The translations under genes were made by a program, and so were the position numbers. The notes below the pieces were generated by a model. The model was not told where the DNA came from, did no database searches, and saw only the letters and a list, made by a program, of their open reading frames with translations. DNA of 41,131 nucleotides from Rhodospirillales bacterium (GTDB lineage Bacteria > Pseudomonadota > Alphaproteobacteria > Reyranellales > Reyranellaceae): assembly GCA_003153415.1 (NCBI GenBank), contig PLYQ01000036.1, positions 1 to 41,131 of the forward strand, in the 5' to 3' direction. How positions within the stretch are numbered: the stretch's first letter is position 1; the number at the start of each line of letters is the position of its first letter. Positions 25,296-32,624 of the stretch are shown piece by piece.

Positions 25296-26120
25296 TCACA
25301 GCCCGCCGTTCACCACCAGACACTGGCCGCTGACATAGTCGCTGTCCGGGCTGCAGAACAGGTAGACCGAACCCGCGGCCTCGGTCGGCAGGCCGCCGCG
25401 GCCGAGCGGGATCATCTGGTTCATGGCGGCGATCCGGCCGCCCTGGACGCCGATCTTGACCTTGCGGCCCTGCACTTCGATCTCGCCCGACTCGCCCTGC
25501 GACAGCGGCTGGGTGAGGCGCGTCTGGATGTAGCCGAAGGCCACGGCGTTCACTGTGACGTCATAACGGCCGAACTCCTTGGCCAGGGTCTTGGTGAGGC
25601 CGATGATGCCCGCCTTGCCGGCCGAATAGTTCGACTGGCCAGCATTGCCGTTGACGCCCGAGGTCGAGGAGATGTTCACGACCTTACGCACGACCCGCTT
25701 GCCCTCGGAGCGCTCCTTCTCGACGGCCTGGCGGAAATGCTGCTGAAAGGCGCGCAGCACGCGGAACGGCGCAGTCAGATGGACGTCGAGAATGGCGTAC
25801 CACTGCTCGTCGCTCATCTTCTGAATGACCGAGTCCCAGGTGTAGCCGGCGTTGTTGACCACGACATGGCAGTCGCCGAAGGCGTCGACCGCGGTCTTGA
25901 CGATGCGGTCGCCGAAGTCGGGCTTGGCGACGTCGCCGTTGCAGGCCACCGCCTTGCCGCCCATCTTGATGATCTCGGCGACGGTTTCCTGGGCCGGCGC
26001 ATCGTCGATGTCGTTGATCACCACCCTGGCGCCGTCGCGCACCAGGCGCAGCGCGATCTCCTTGCCAATGCCGCGTCCCGAGCCGGTGACGATCGCCACC
26101 TTGCCATCCATCTGACCCAT
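25296..26120 (-). CDS. Short-chain dehydrogenase (3-hydroxyacyl-CoA or ketoacyl reductase-like)
   Basis: A 274-residue classical SDR. It has the nucleotide-binding motif TGSGRGIG (about residues 12-19), NNAG at the adenine ring, catalytic Ser in NISSTSG, and Tyr and Lys in NYSAGKAG. It ends with the usual SGQCLVVNGGL. An insertion near residues 215-235 (QGESGEIEVQGRKVKIGVQGG) is longer than in simple ketoacyl reductases and resembles the SDRs found beside MaoC hydratases. It is last in the minus-strand acyl-CoA unit, 20 bp after the MaoC gene. A role in oxidising the hydroxyacyl-CoA made by that hydratase is a sensible inference. AGGGAGAG precedes the start at 26120. Confidence 0.92.
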   Translation of the reverse strand: MGQMDGKVAIVTGSGRGIGKEIALRLVRDGARVVINDIDDAPAQETVAEIIKMGGKAVACNGDVAKPDFGDRIVKTAVDAFGDCHVVVNNAGYTWDSVIQKMSDEQWYAILDVHLTAPFRVLRAFQQHFRQAVEKERSEGKRVVRKVVNISSTSGVNGNAGQSNYSAGKAGIIGLTKTLAKEFGRYDVTVNAVAFGYIQTRLTQPLSQGESGEIEVQGRKVKIGVQGGRIAAMNQMIPLGRGGLPTEAAGSVYLFCSPDSDYVSGQCLVVNGGL

Positions 26121-26140
26121 CTGATGTCTCTCCCTGAAAA

Positions 26141-26563
26141 CTAGGCGGCGGCCACGGTGGCGTGGCCCTGCAGCGTGTCCTGGCCGTTCTGGTTGGTGCA
26201 ACGCACTTCGAGGTCGATCAGCTTCTCGCCGTTCTCCTCGCGCTTGCCCGTGACTTTGCCATTCAACGTAATGACGTCACCCACCCAGGTGATCGAGGTG
26301 AAGCGCGTACCGAGCTTGCGAATGCGGTCGCGCGGCGCGTAGCTGGTGACGAGGCGACCGAGGAAGCCCATCGACAGCATGCCGTGGGCGAACACGTCCT
26401 TGAAGCCGAACTTCTTGGCGAAGTCGAGATCGACATGGATCGGATTGTGGTCGCCCGAGCCGCCGCAATAGAGCGCGAGCTGGTGGCGGCTGATCGGCGG
26501 CAGGACGATCGGCTTGATCGGATCGCCCACCTTGACCTGGTCGAACTTGGGAACGGTTGCCAT
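26141..26563 (-). CDS. MaoC-like (R)-specific enoyl-CoA hydratase, catalytic subunit
   Basis: A 140-residue hot-dog-fold protein. The hydratase motif is intact: Asp38 and His43 in SGDHNPIHVD, followed by VFAHGMLSMGFLGRL. MaoC hydratases add water across the 2,3 double bond of acyl-CoA thioesters. The gene lies 11 bp after the FAS1-like hydratase, which lacks these residues. The two therefore look like the catalytic and structural halves of a heteromeric hydratase, as in the ChsH1/ChsH2 pair of steroid catabolism. GGGAGGG precedes the start at 26563. Confidence 0.9.
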   Translation of the reverse strand: MATVPKFDQVKVGDPIKPIVLPPISRHQLALYCGGSGDHNPIHVDLDFAKKFGFKDVFAHGMLSMGFLGRLVTSYAPRDRIRKLGTRFTSITWVGDVITLNGKVTGKREENGEKLIDLEVRCTNQNGQDTLQGHATVAAA

Positions 26564-26574
26564 GATGCCCTCCC

Positions 26575-27036
26575 TCACTTCTTGGCCGCATCGGGGTTGC
26601 GCACGACGGTGATGCCGGTGGCCTTGGCCACCAGCTTGCCCGCCTGGTCCTTCATCGAGGTCTCCGAGACCACGAACCACAGGGCGCCGCCCTTCTTGTC
26701 GTACATGTCGACCACCTTCTGCTGACAGGTGATCTTGTCGCCGACGAACACCGGCGCGAAATAGTCGTAGTGCTGCTCGCCGTGCAGGATCAGGCCGATA
26801 TCGACGTTGAGCAGCTTCAGCAGCCCGCCCTTCTCGGGGTCGTCATTGGTGATCGCCTGCAGGAAGGTCGGCGGCACCGGCAGGGCGCGGTAGCCGGCGG
26901 CCTTGGCGGCCGACTCGTCGACGTAGACCGGATCTTCCTCACCGATGGCCTTGCAGAACAGCTTCACCCGGCCGGCCTCGACCGTGGTGCTGAACGCCTT
27001 GAATTCGTGGCCGATAACCTTCTTGTCGAGCTGCAT
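26575..27036 (-). CDS. MaoC N-terminal/FAS1-like dehydratase subunit, non-catalytic partner
   Basis: A 153-residue MaoC_dehydrat_N-type hot-dog protein, opening VIGHEFKAFSTTVEAGRVKLF. The motif position reads EEDPVYVDESAAKAAGYR, where Tyr stands in place of the catalytic His. PVPPTFLQAI and LHGEQHYDYFAPVFVGD are family features. Without the His it is probably a structural half that binds the acyl chain and pairs with the next gene. A strong AAGGAGGGAGGA precedes ATG 27036. A terminator-like hairpin sits immediately upstream, so transcription from the thiolase side may be attenuated here. Confidence 0.88.
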   Translation of the reverse strand: MQLDKKVIGHEFKAFSTTVEAGRVKLFCKAIGEEDPVYVDESAAKAAGYRALPVPPTFLQAITNDDPEKGGLLKLLNVDIGLILHGEQHYDYFAPVFVGDKITCQQKVVDMYDKKGGALWFVVSETSMKDQAGKLVAKATGITVVRNPDAAKK

Positions 27037-27060
27037 GGCCGCGTCCTCCCTCCTTGAATG

Positions 27061-27100
27061 AAAAACCCTCTCTCCGGCCCACGGGGCCAGAGAGAGGGTT
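27061..27100 (-). terminator. Intrinsic terminator or attenuator after the thiolase gene
   Basis: On the minus strand an 11-bp perfect stem (27090-27100 with 27064-27074) closes over an inner GGCC/GGCC helix. T residues follow directly (complement of A at 27061-27065). It starts 15 bp after the thiolase stop and ends about 15 bp before the ribosome site of the FAS1-like hydratase gene. It could terminate most thiolase transcripts or act as an attenuator within one operon. Confidence 0.8.
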
Positions 27101-27114
27101 GTCCGTTTCGGGTG

Positions 27115-28314
27115 CTATTCGTAGCGGCCGACGATGGCCACGCTCGAGATGTTCTCGCGCGGCGCGCCGCCGAGATTGTGCGTCATGCCGATGCGCGGGT
27201 TCTTGAGCTGGCGGGGGCCCGCCTTGCCCTGGATCTGCAGGTACATCTCGTAGAGCATGCGCAGGCCCGAGGCGCCGATCGGATGGCCGAAGCACTTCAG
27301 CCCGCCGTCGATCTGGCAGGGGATCTTGCCGTCGGCGTCGTAGAAGCCGTCGAGCACGTCCCTCCAGCCCTTGCCGGTCTCGGAGATGTGCAGGTCTTCC
27401 ATGGTGACCAGCTCGGTCACCGAGAAGCAGTCATGGACCTCGAACATCGAGATCTCGTCGCGCGGGCTCTTGATGCCGGCTTCTTCATAGGCCTTCTTCG
27501 AGGCGATGCGCGTGGTGTGGAAGTAGCTGCCGTCCCACGAATTATGGCCCGACTCCGAGCCGTTGGAGACCGAGAGCTGCAGCGCCTTGACCGAGACGAT
27601 GTCATGCTTGCCCATCACCTTGGCGATCTCAGGCGTGGTCACGATGGCGGCGGCCGCACCGTCCGACACGCCGCAGCAGTCGAACAGGCCGAGCGGCGAG
27701 GCGATCATCGGCGCGTTCAGGATGGTCTCCATCTCGACGGCCTTCTGGAGGTGAGCCTTGGGGTTCTTGGCGCCGTTCTGATGGCTCTTCCAGGAAACGT
27801 GGCCGATCGCCTTCTTGAGGTCCTCGCCGCTGACGCCATGCGCGGTCATGTAGGCGGTGGCGAGCTGGGCGAAATTGCCCGGCGCGGTGCCGCTGGCGTT
27901 CCACAGGGCCTGCAGCGGGCCGCCGCGGCCGCCGGGAAGGCCGCCGTAACCGGTGTCCTTAAGCTTCTCGACGCCGAGCGCCAGCGCGAAGTCGGCCGCG
28001 CCGGAGGCCACGGCATAGCAGGCGCCGCGGAAGGCTTCGGTACCCGAGGCGCACATGTTCTCGACATGCGTGACCGGAATGTTGGGCAGGCGAAGCGTCG
28101 TCGATAGCGGAATGCCCGACTTGCCGACATGAACTTCATCGATGGCGGTGGAGAACCACGCCGCCTGCAGCTGGTTCTGGTCGATGCCGGCGTCCTTCAG
28201 GCACTCCTTGTAGGCCTCGAGCATCAGCTCTTCGGCGCCGCTGTCCCAGCGTTCGCCGAACTTCGAGCAACCCATTCCGAGAATAGCGACCTTGTCCTTG
28301 ATGCCCCGAGCCAT
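27115..28314 (-). CDS. SCP-x type thiolase / acetyl-CoA acetyltransferase
   Basis: A 399-residue thiolase of the sterol-carrier-protein-x class. The nucleophile is Cys88 in HVENMCASGTEAFRGA. The other active-site loops are VHDCFSVTEL, KCFGHPIGASGLR (His) and the C-terminal MTHNLGGAPRE that replaces the CxG loop in this class. All residues needed for thiolysis or condensation appear present, so this is a true thiolase and not an Ltp2-type aldolase, whose Cys is lost. AGGAGG precedes ATG 28314. Its partner is the synthase-DUF35 protein encoded upstream, from which it is separated by a palindromic repeat. Confidence 0.93.
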   Translation of the reverse strand: MARGIKDKVAILGMGCSKFGERWDSGAEELMLEAYKECLKDAGIDQNQLQAAWFSTAIDEVHVGKSGIPLSTTLRLPNIPVTHVENMCASGTEAFRGACYAVASGAADFALALGVEKLKDTGYGGLPGGRGGPLQALWNASGTAPGNFAQLATAYMTAHGVSGEDLKKAIGHVSWKSHQNGAKNPKAHLQKAVEMETILNAPMIASPLGLFDCCGVSDGAAAAIVTTPEIAKVMGKHDIVSVKALQLSVSNGSESGHNSWDGSYFHTTRIASKKAYEEAGIKSPRDEISMFEVHDCFSVTELVTMEDLHISETGKGWRDVLDGFYDADGKIPCQIDGGLKCFGHPIGASGLRMLYEMYLQIQGKAGPRQLKNPRIGMTHNLGGAPRENISSVAIVGRYE

Positions 28315-28365
28315 GGCTGGCCTCCTGTAGTGGGGTTGGAATTCTACTCGCTTGAATATCTTACT

Positions 28366-28458
28366 CCTCTCCCCCGCTAGGAGGAGAGGCCGGGTGAGGG
28401 GGTTACGCACTGCTTTCGAGGCCCCCTCACCTAACCTCTCCCCCTAACGGGGGAGAGG
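28366..28458. repeat. Compound palindromic intergenic repeat (REP/IMU-like)
   Basis: CCTCTCCCCC occurs at 28366 and again at 28435, each able to pair with GGGGGAGAGG at 28449-28458. Inside, GTGAGGGGG (28394-28402) pairs with CCCCCTCAC (28422-28430). The result is a multi-stem structure between the synthase-DUF35 stop and the thiolase start. A related, simpler element is at 33724-33779. It probably forms RNA hairpins that set relative mRNA stability across the operon. Confidence 0.7.
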
Positions 28459-28471
28459 AATATGAGACGAC

Positions 28472-29914
28472 TCAGACCGGTGCCGCCTTCCAGAAATAAC
28501 GCTTGAAGCCGCCGCGCATGGTGTCGTTGTCGCGGATGCGGAAAGTCATGCGCATCTTGGCGCCGACCTTGACCTGTTCCTTGTCGCTGTCGGTGAAGTC
28601 GGCCATGAAGCGCCCACCCTCGGCAAAGGTGATCATGCCGTAGTAGCCGGGCGGGTCCGGCGAATAGACCAACGAATCGGCGGTGAACGACATGACCGCG
28701 CATTCGAGCCCGGCCATCGCGTAGGGATCCTGGCTGTCGATGGCGTGGCAGTTGGGATTGACGCAGACCTGGCTGCGCGGGAACTGGGCAGTGCCGCACA
28801 CCCGGCACTTGCCGCCGACCAGGCCGTAGATCATGTCGCGCTTGCGCCACAGGACGCTCAACGCGGTCTTCTTGTCGAACTCGGCGCGCATGCCCTTCTC
28901 GATCGGCAGCATTTCGTTGAAAGCGAGGAACTTCAGGTAGTTCTTCTCTTCCTTGCGCCGCGCCATCCAGCCCGACAGGCCCTTGCGCTTGGGCAGCTTG
29001 TCCTTCTCGGCGGTGACTTCGAACACCAGGATGTCGACGCCCTGGCCGAAGGCCACGACCATGATCTTGTCGCCGGCCTTGGCCGCCTCGAGCGCGTCGA
29101 CCAGCATGATCAGCGCGTGTGCTGCACCTGTGTCGCCGAGATTGGCGCCCAGCAAGTCGCGCACCGCGCCCTCGCCGATGCCGCAGATCTTGGCCATCTG
29201 CTTCGGGACGGCGGGCATCAGGCTCGGCATGATGAAGTGAGTGACGTCGCTGCCCTTGATCTTGCAGGCCGCAAGTGCCCCCTTGATCGCCGGCGGCACG
29301 ATCTTCGAGTAGCCCTCGTCGCGGATCCAACGCTCTTCCCAGCCATAGTCGAAGTCGGATTCATCGCCGCGGAAGTGATCGACGAAGTCCATCGACACGG
29401 AGTGATGGCCAACCAGCTTGGCGATGACGTTCTCGGTGCCGCACAGCAGCGCCGCCGCGCCGTCGCCGTAGTTCAGCTCATTCGACGAGGCGACGCGCGC
29501 CATGCGTTTGTCGGCAGCTGCCACGAGAGAGGGCGCGCCGTCCTTCGAGGCGTTGAGCCCGGCGATCAGCGCCGAGGTACCGGCCTTCAGCGAGCCGCCG
29601 ATGTCGGTGGCCGACAGGTTCTGTTCGACATTGAGCGCGGTGCCAATGACGCCGGCGTTCTGGCGATCCTTGAAGGGATGCGTCGTCGAGGCGAAGTAGA
29701 TGTTGCGGACGTCTTCGGCCTTGTGGCTGGTCAGGCAATCGCGTGACGCCTCGACTGCCATGGTGATCGAATCCTCGTCCCAGTTGGCCATCGAGCGCTC
29801 GCCCTTGGCGAGGCCACGCAGGCCGGCAGCGAACCACTTGTTGGCGTCGTAGACGGCCTGACGGTTGAGCCGCAGGCGCGGCACGTAAGCCCCGAAGGCG
29901 ACGATTCCGACCAT
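28472..29914 (-). CDS. HMG-CoA-synthase/ketosynthase-like protein fused to DUF35 zinc-ribbon OB domain; catalytic residues lost
   Basis: A 480-residue fusion. Residues 1-~350 have the thiolase-fold layout of HMG-CoA synthase or KASIII: a start like GIVAFGAYVPRLRLNRQAVY, NYGDGAAALL, and GANLGDTGAAHALI. Residues ~355-480 form a DUF35 unit: a zinc ribbon with Cys370, 373, 384 and 389, then an OB-like beta region ending KRYFWKAAPV. Aligned by eye with bacterial HMG-CoA synthase, the catalytic Glu, Cys and His fall at Thr77, Leu109 (in GGSLKAGTSAL) and Ile228. The condensing chemistry therefore seems to be lost. In archaea a separate DUF35 protein bridges thiolase and HMG-CoA synthase; here DUF35 is fused and a thiolase gene follows. 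A scaffold or acyl-CoA channelling role is inferred. Confidence 0.85.
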   Translation of the reverse strand: MVGIVAFGAYVPRLRLNRQAVYDANKWFAAGLRGLAKGERSMANWDEDSITMAVEASRDCLTSHKAEDVRNIYFASTTHPFKDRQNAGVIGTALNVEQNLSATDIGGSLKAGTSALIAGLNASKDGAPSLVAAADKRMARVASSNELNYGDGAAALLCGTENVIAKLVGHHSVSMDFVDHFRGDESDFDYGWEERWIRDEGYSKIVPPAIKGALAACKIKGSDVTHFIMPSLMPAVPKQMAKICGIGEGAVRDLLGANLGDTGAAHALIMLVDALEAAKAGDKIMVVAFGQGVDILVFEVTAEKDKLPKRKGLSGWMARRKEEKNYLKFLAFNEMLPIEKGMRAEFDKKTALSVLWRKRDMIYGLVGGKCRVCGTAQFPRSQVCVNPNCHAIDSQDPYAMAGLECAVMSFTADSLVYSPDPPGYYGMITFAEGGRFMADFTDSDKEQVKVGAKMRMTFRIRDNDTMRGGFKRYFWKAAPV

Positions 29915-29952
29915 TCTTGTCTTCCTCCAGCTGCCCGGCGGTTAGCCGGTTC

Positions 29953-29968
29953 ATGAACGTGCGTTCAT
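29953..29968. promoter_or_regulatory. Perfect inverted repeat, candidate TetR-type operator
   Basis: ATGAACG (29953-29959) and CGTTCAT (29962-29968) form a perfect 7-bp dyad with a 2-bp spacer, 38 bp upstream of the synthase-DUF35 start. The form resembles operators of TetR-family repressors that control acyl-CoA catabolism. No TetR gene is in the window. Probably the control site of the acyl-CoA operon. Confidence 0.5.
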
Positions 29969-30034
29969 TGGCTCTTAGCGCGCCAGCCCGCGACGGGCGA
30001 GCCGGTTTTCGGCATGGCTGCCGTTCGGCCGAAA

Positions 30035-30877
30035 TTATCTTCCGGTGTGCGGAACCCCGCCTTGTGGCGGTATTTCGCGCACGAGGTTGCGATAGCCGGC
30101 GTCGGGCGGGATGTGCAGGAAGCGCTTGCCGTCACGCACCTCGACCCACGGCGCAACGGTGACCACCTTGCGCTTCGTCGCCTGAGCGATGGCGCTGGCG
30201 ACCGTGCCGCCTTCAGCCAGCAGCTCGAGATTCTTCTGCGTGGCATGGACCAGCATGCGCTTGCCGCCCTTGGCCTCGTCGATCGCCGCCTGAGCACCGA
30301 TCCAGACAGAGTCCACCGATTCAGAACCGTCGTGCAGCGCCACCTGATCGGCCGGCGCTTCCGCAAGGAAAAACCAGGTGTCGAAACGCTTGGGCACAAA
30401 GGTCGGCGTAATCCAGTGGGCGAACGGCGTCATGAATTCGGTGGCCAGTTCGAGATCCTCGGCTTCGACCAGATCGACGATGCTGGCCTCGTCCTTGGTG
30501 AGCCTAGCGCGCCAGCGGTCTTCGATGGGCTTCAAGTCCGCCGCGCCGATCAGTTCCTTGTGACTGCGCTTGTGGGCCAACAGGACTCCACATTCCTCGA
30601 AGGCCTCGCGGATGCCGGCAATGCGGAATTTCAGCTCGTCGTCGGACAGGGAAGCAGCGCCCGTCGAGCGGGCGCGCAACCTCTTGTCGCCGTCGGCGTC
30701 CTCGAGCTTGCCGCCGGGGAACACCAGGGCGCCGGAGAAGGAATCGATCTGGTGGTGGCGCACCACCATGAAGACCTCGAGCAGCGAGGCGGCGTCGTCA
30801 GGCTTGGACGGCCGCAGCAGCAGCACGGTCGTGGCGGGACGGGGTGGCGAAGGTTCCTTCTTTGGCGTGGCGTTCAT
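30035..30877 (-). CDS. Nudix hydrolase, NUDT19-like (possible CoA/acyl-CoA diphosphatase)
   Basis: A 280-residue Nudix protein. The box is split: GGKLEDAD is separated from REAFEECGVLL by about 25 extra residues. An insertion at this place is characteristic of the NUDT19/RP2p group, whose animal members cleave CoA and acyl-CoA diphosphate bonds. C-terminal segments (FDTWFFLAEAP, GKRMLVHATQKNLELL) fit the same group. Its position upstream of an acyl-CoA operon on the same strand suits a CoA-related role, but the operator at 29953 implies separate control. Start choice is uncertain: ATG at 30877, 30880 or 30889, with AGGA close to the first two. Confidence 0.82.
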   Translation of the reverse strand: MNATPKKEPSPPRPATTVLLLRPSKPDDAASLLEVFMVVRHHQIDSFSGALVFPGGKLEDADGDKRLRARSTGAASLSDDELKFRIAGIREAFEECGVLLAHKRSHKELIGAADLKPIEDRWRARLTKDEASIVDLVEAEDLELATEFMTPFAHWITPTFVPKRFDTWFFLAEAPADQVALHDGSESVDSVWIGAQAAIDEAKGGKRMLVHATQKNLELLAEGGTVASAIAQATKRKVVTVAPWVEVRDGKRFLHIPPDAGYRNLVREIPPQGGVPHTGR

Positions 30878-30982
30878 CATTTCCTGCATTTCTGTGTGCG
30901 CTGAGTGTCCCACACCGACCGGGACAGTGTCATCGGCCGGGTGTAGGCTTGGCCGTCCCGTTTCGCAGTGAAAGAGAGCGCC

Positions 30983-31555
30983 ATGTCCACCACAGACAAT
31001 ACCGGTTCGCACAGCCTGGCCGACGGCATCAAGGCGCTGCGCGCCAAATGGGGATGGATCGTGGCCTTCGGCGTCATCTCCATGATCGCCGGCGTCATCG
31101 CGCTGGGCAGCGTCGTGATGGCGACCGCGTCGGCGGTGATGATCGTCGGCATCATGATGCTGATCGCAGGCTTTGCGGAGGTCTTCGCTGCCTTCAACGT
31201 CAAGGACTGGGGACACCGCCTGTTCTGGCTGCTGCTGGGCGCGCTCTATGTGTTCGCGGGTCTCGTCTGCCTGCAGAACCCGTTCGAGGCCGCCACCATC
31301 CTCACCCTGTTTCTCGGCATTTCGCTGGTGATCGGCGGCCTGCTGCGCATCTTCCTGGCGACGCGCATGAAGCACGAGGCGCCGTGGGGCTGGGTGGCCT
31401 TCTCCGGCGTCGTGACCGTGCTGCTGGGCGCCATGATCATCGCCAAATGGCCGGCCTCGAGCTTCTACGTGCTCGGCATTTTCCTCGGCATCGACCTGAT
31501 CTTCTTCGGCTCGACCTGGCTGACGATGGGCCTGGCGCTGCGCAAGCGCGCCTGA
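30983..31555 (+). CDS. HdeD family (DUF308) membrane protein
   Basis: A 190-residue protein with six hydrophobic segments in three repeated helix pairs, such as WIVAFGVISMIAGVIALGSV, LFWLLLGALYVFAGLVCLQNP and GWVAFSGVVTVLLGAMIIAKW. The repeated W-x5-G-x4-(A/I)-G pattern and the family length identify HdeD/DUF308, an inner-membrane family linked to acid resistance in E. coli. Its role outside enterics is unclear. GAGAG precedes ATG 30983. It converges with the reductase gene, with only 3 bp between their stops. Confidence 0.88.
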   Translation: MSTTDNTGSHSLADGIKALRAKWGWIVAFGVISMIAGVIALGSVVMATASAVMIVGIMMLIAGFAEVFAAFNVKDWGHRLFWLLLGALYVFAGLVCLQNPFEAATILTLFLGISLVIGGLLRIFLATRMKHEAPWGWVAFSGVVTVLLGAMIIAKWPASSFYVLGIFLGIDLIFFGSTWLTMGLALRKRA

Positions 31556-31558
31556 CGC

Positions 31559-32584
31559 CTACTTGCGCGTCGGGTCGTCGGAGACCTGCACCAGGAGCTT
31601 GCCGAAGTTCTTGCCCTTGAGCAGGCCCATGAAGGCTTCGGGCGCCTTGTCGATGCCCTTCACGATGTCCTCGCGATACTTGATCTTGCCGGCCTTCACC
31701 GCAGCCGGGACTTCCTTCCAGAAGCCCTCCATCTGGCCGAAGTGATCGGACACGATGAAGCCGGTCACGGTGGCGCGCTTGACCAGCAGCAGGCGCCAGT
31801 CGGGGCCGGGATTCATCTGCATCTCGTTGTACTGCGAGATCAGGCCACAGAGCGGCACGCGGGCGAAGTCGTTGAGCTGCGGCACGACGGCGGCCTGCAC
31901 GGCACCGCCGACATTCTCGAAGTAGACGTCGATGCCCTTGGGGGCAGCGTCGCGGATCTCCTTGAACAGGTTGGCGCCGGCCGCGCGATAATCGACGCAG
32001 GCGTCGAAGCCCAGTTCCTTCACGACGTAGTCGCATTTGTCGCGCCCGCCGGCGATGCCGACGGCGCGGCAGCCGTGCAGCTTGGCGAGCTGGCCGACCA
32101 CCGAGCCGACGGCGCCCGACGCTGCCGAGACGACAACGGTCTCGCCCGTCTTGGGCTTGCCGATCGACATCAGGCCCCACCACGCCGTCATGCCCGGCAT
32201 GCCGAGCACCGACAGCGTCAGCGACAGCGGCGCGGTGTTGGGGTCGAGCTTCATGCTCATGGCGCCGTTCGATACGGCGTAGCTCTGCCAGCCTGAGTAT
32301 TCGGCGACGAAGTCGCCTTCCTTGAACCGCGAATTCCTCGACGTCACCACTTGACCGACCGTGCCGCCGACCATGGCATCGCCCAGCCCGACATTGGCGG
32401 CATAACCCTTGGTCTCGGCCATGCGGCCGCGCATGTAGGGGTCGAGCGACATCCAGATGGTGCGCGACAAGTACTCGCCGTCCTTGGGCTCGGGGATCGG
32501 TGAATCGACGACGTCGAAATTGGCATGGGTCGGTTCGCCCTGCGGGCGCGACTTCAGCAACACGCGGCGATTGGTGGCGGCCAT
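31559..32584 (-). CDS. NADP-dependent medium-chain reductase without zinc (CurA/prostaglandin-reductase type)
   Basis: A 341-residue MDR-superfamily oxidoreductase. The N-terminal part reads LLKSRPQGEPTHANFDVVDS, then WMSLDPYMRGRM, typical of the leukotriene B4 dehydrogenase/CurA class. The cofactor motif AASGAVGSVVGQLAKLHGC (about residues 155-173) and the later YFENVGG complete the match. No catalytic or structural zinc Cys pattern is seen. Such enzymes reduce the double bond of enones using NADPH. AGGAGG precedes ATG 32584. The divergent hydrolase starts 40 bp away, so the two may share a promoter region. Confidence 0.92.
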   Translation of the reverse strand: MAATNRRVLLKSRPQGEPTHANFDVVDSPIPEPKDGEYLSRTIWMSLDPYMRGRMAETKGYAANVGLGDAMVGGTVGQVVTSRNSRFKEGDFVAEYSGWQSYAVSNGAMSMKLDPNTAPLSLTLSVLGMPGMTAWWGLMSIGKPKTGETVVVSAASGAVGSVVGQLAKLHGCRAVGIAGGRDKCDYVVKELGFDACVDYRAAGANLFKEIRDAAPKGIDVYFENVGGAVQAAVVPQLNDFARVPLCGLISQYNEMQMNPGPDWRLLLVKRATVTGFIVSDHFGQMEGFWKEVPAAVKAGKIKYREDIVKGIDKAPEAFMGLLKGKNFGKLLVQVSDDPTRK

Positions 32585-32624
32585 GGAGTCCTCCTGTTTC
32601 GCGGATGTGCTAACACACGAGGCA

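Noticed and set aside
27115-28314. Thiolase as an Ltp2-type retro-aldolase
   Set aside because: The nucleophile Cys88, the HDCF loop and the GHPIGASG loop are all present, while Ltp2-type aldolases have lost the Cys.
30906-30926. TGTCCC/GGGACA inverted repeat before the HdeD gene
   Set aside because: Six-base arms with a 9-base loop are too weak to call an operator.
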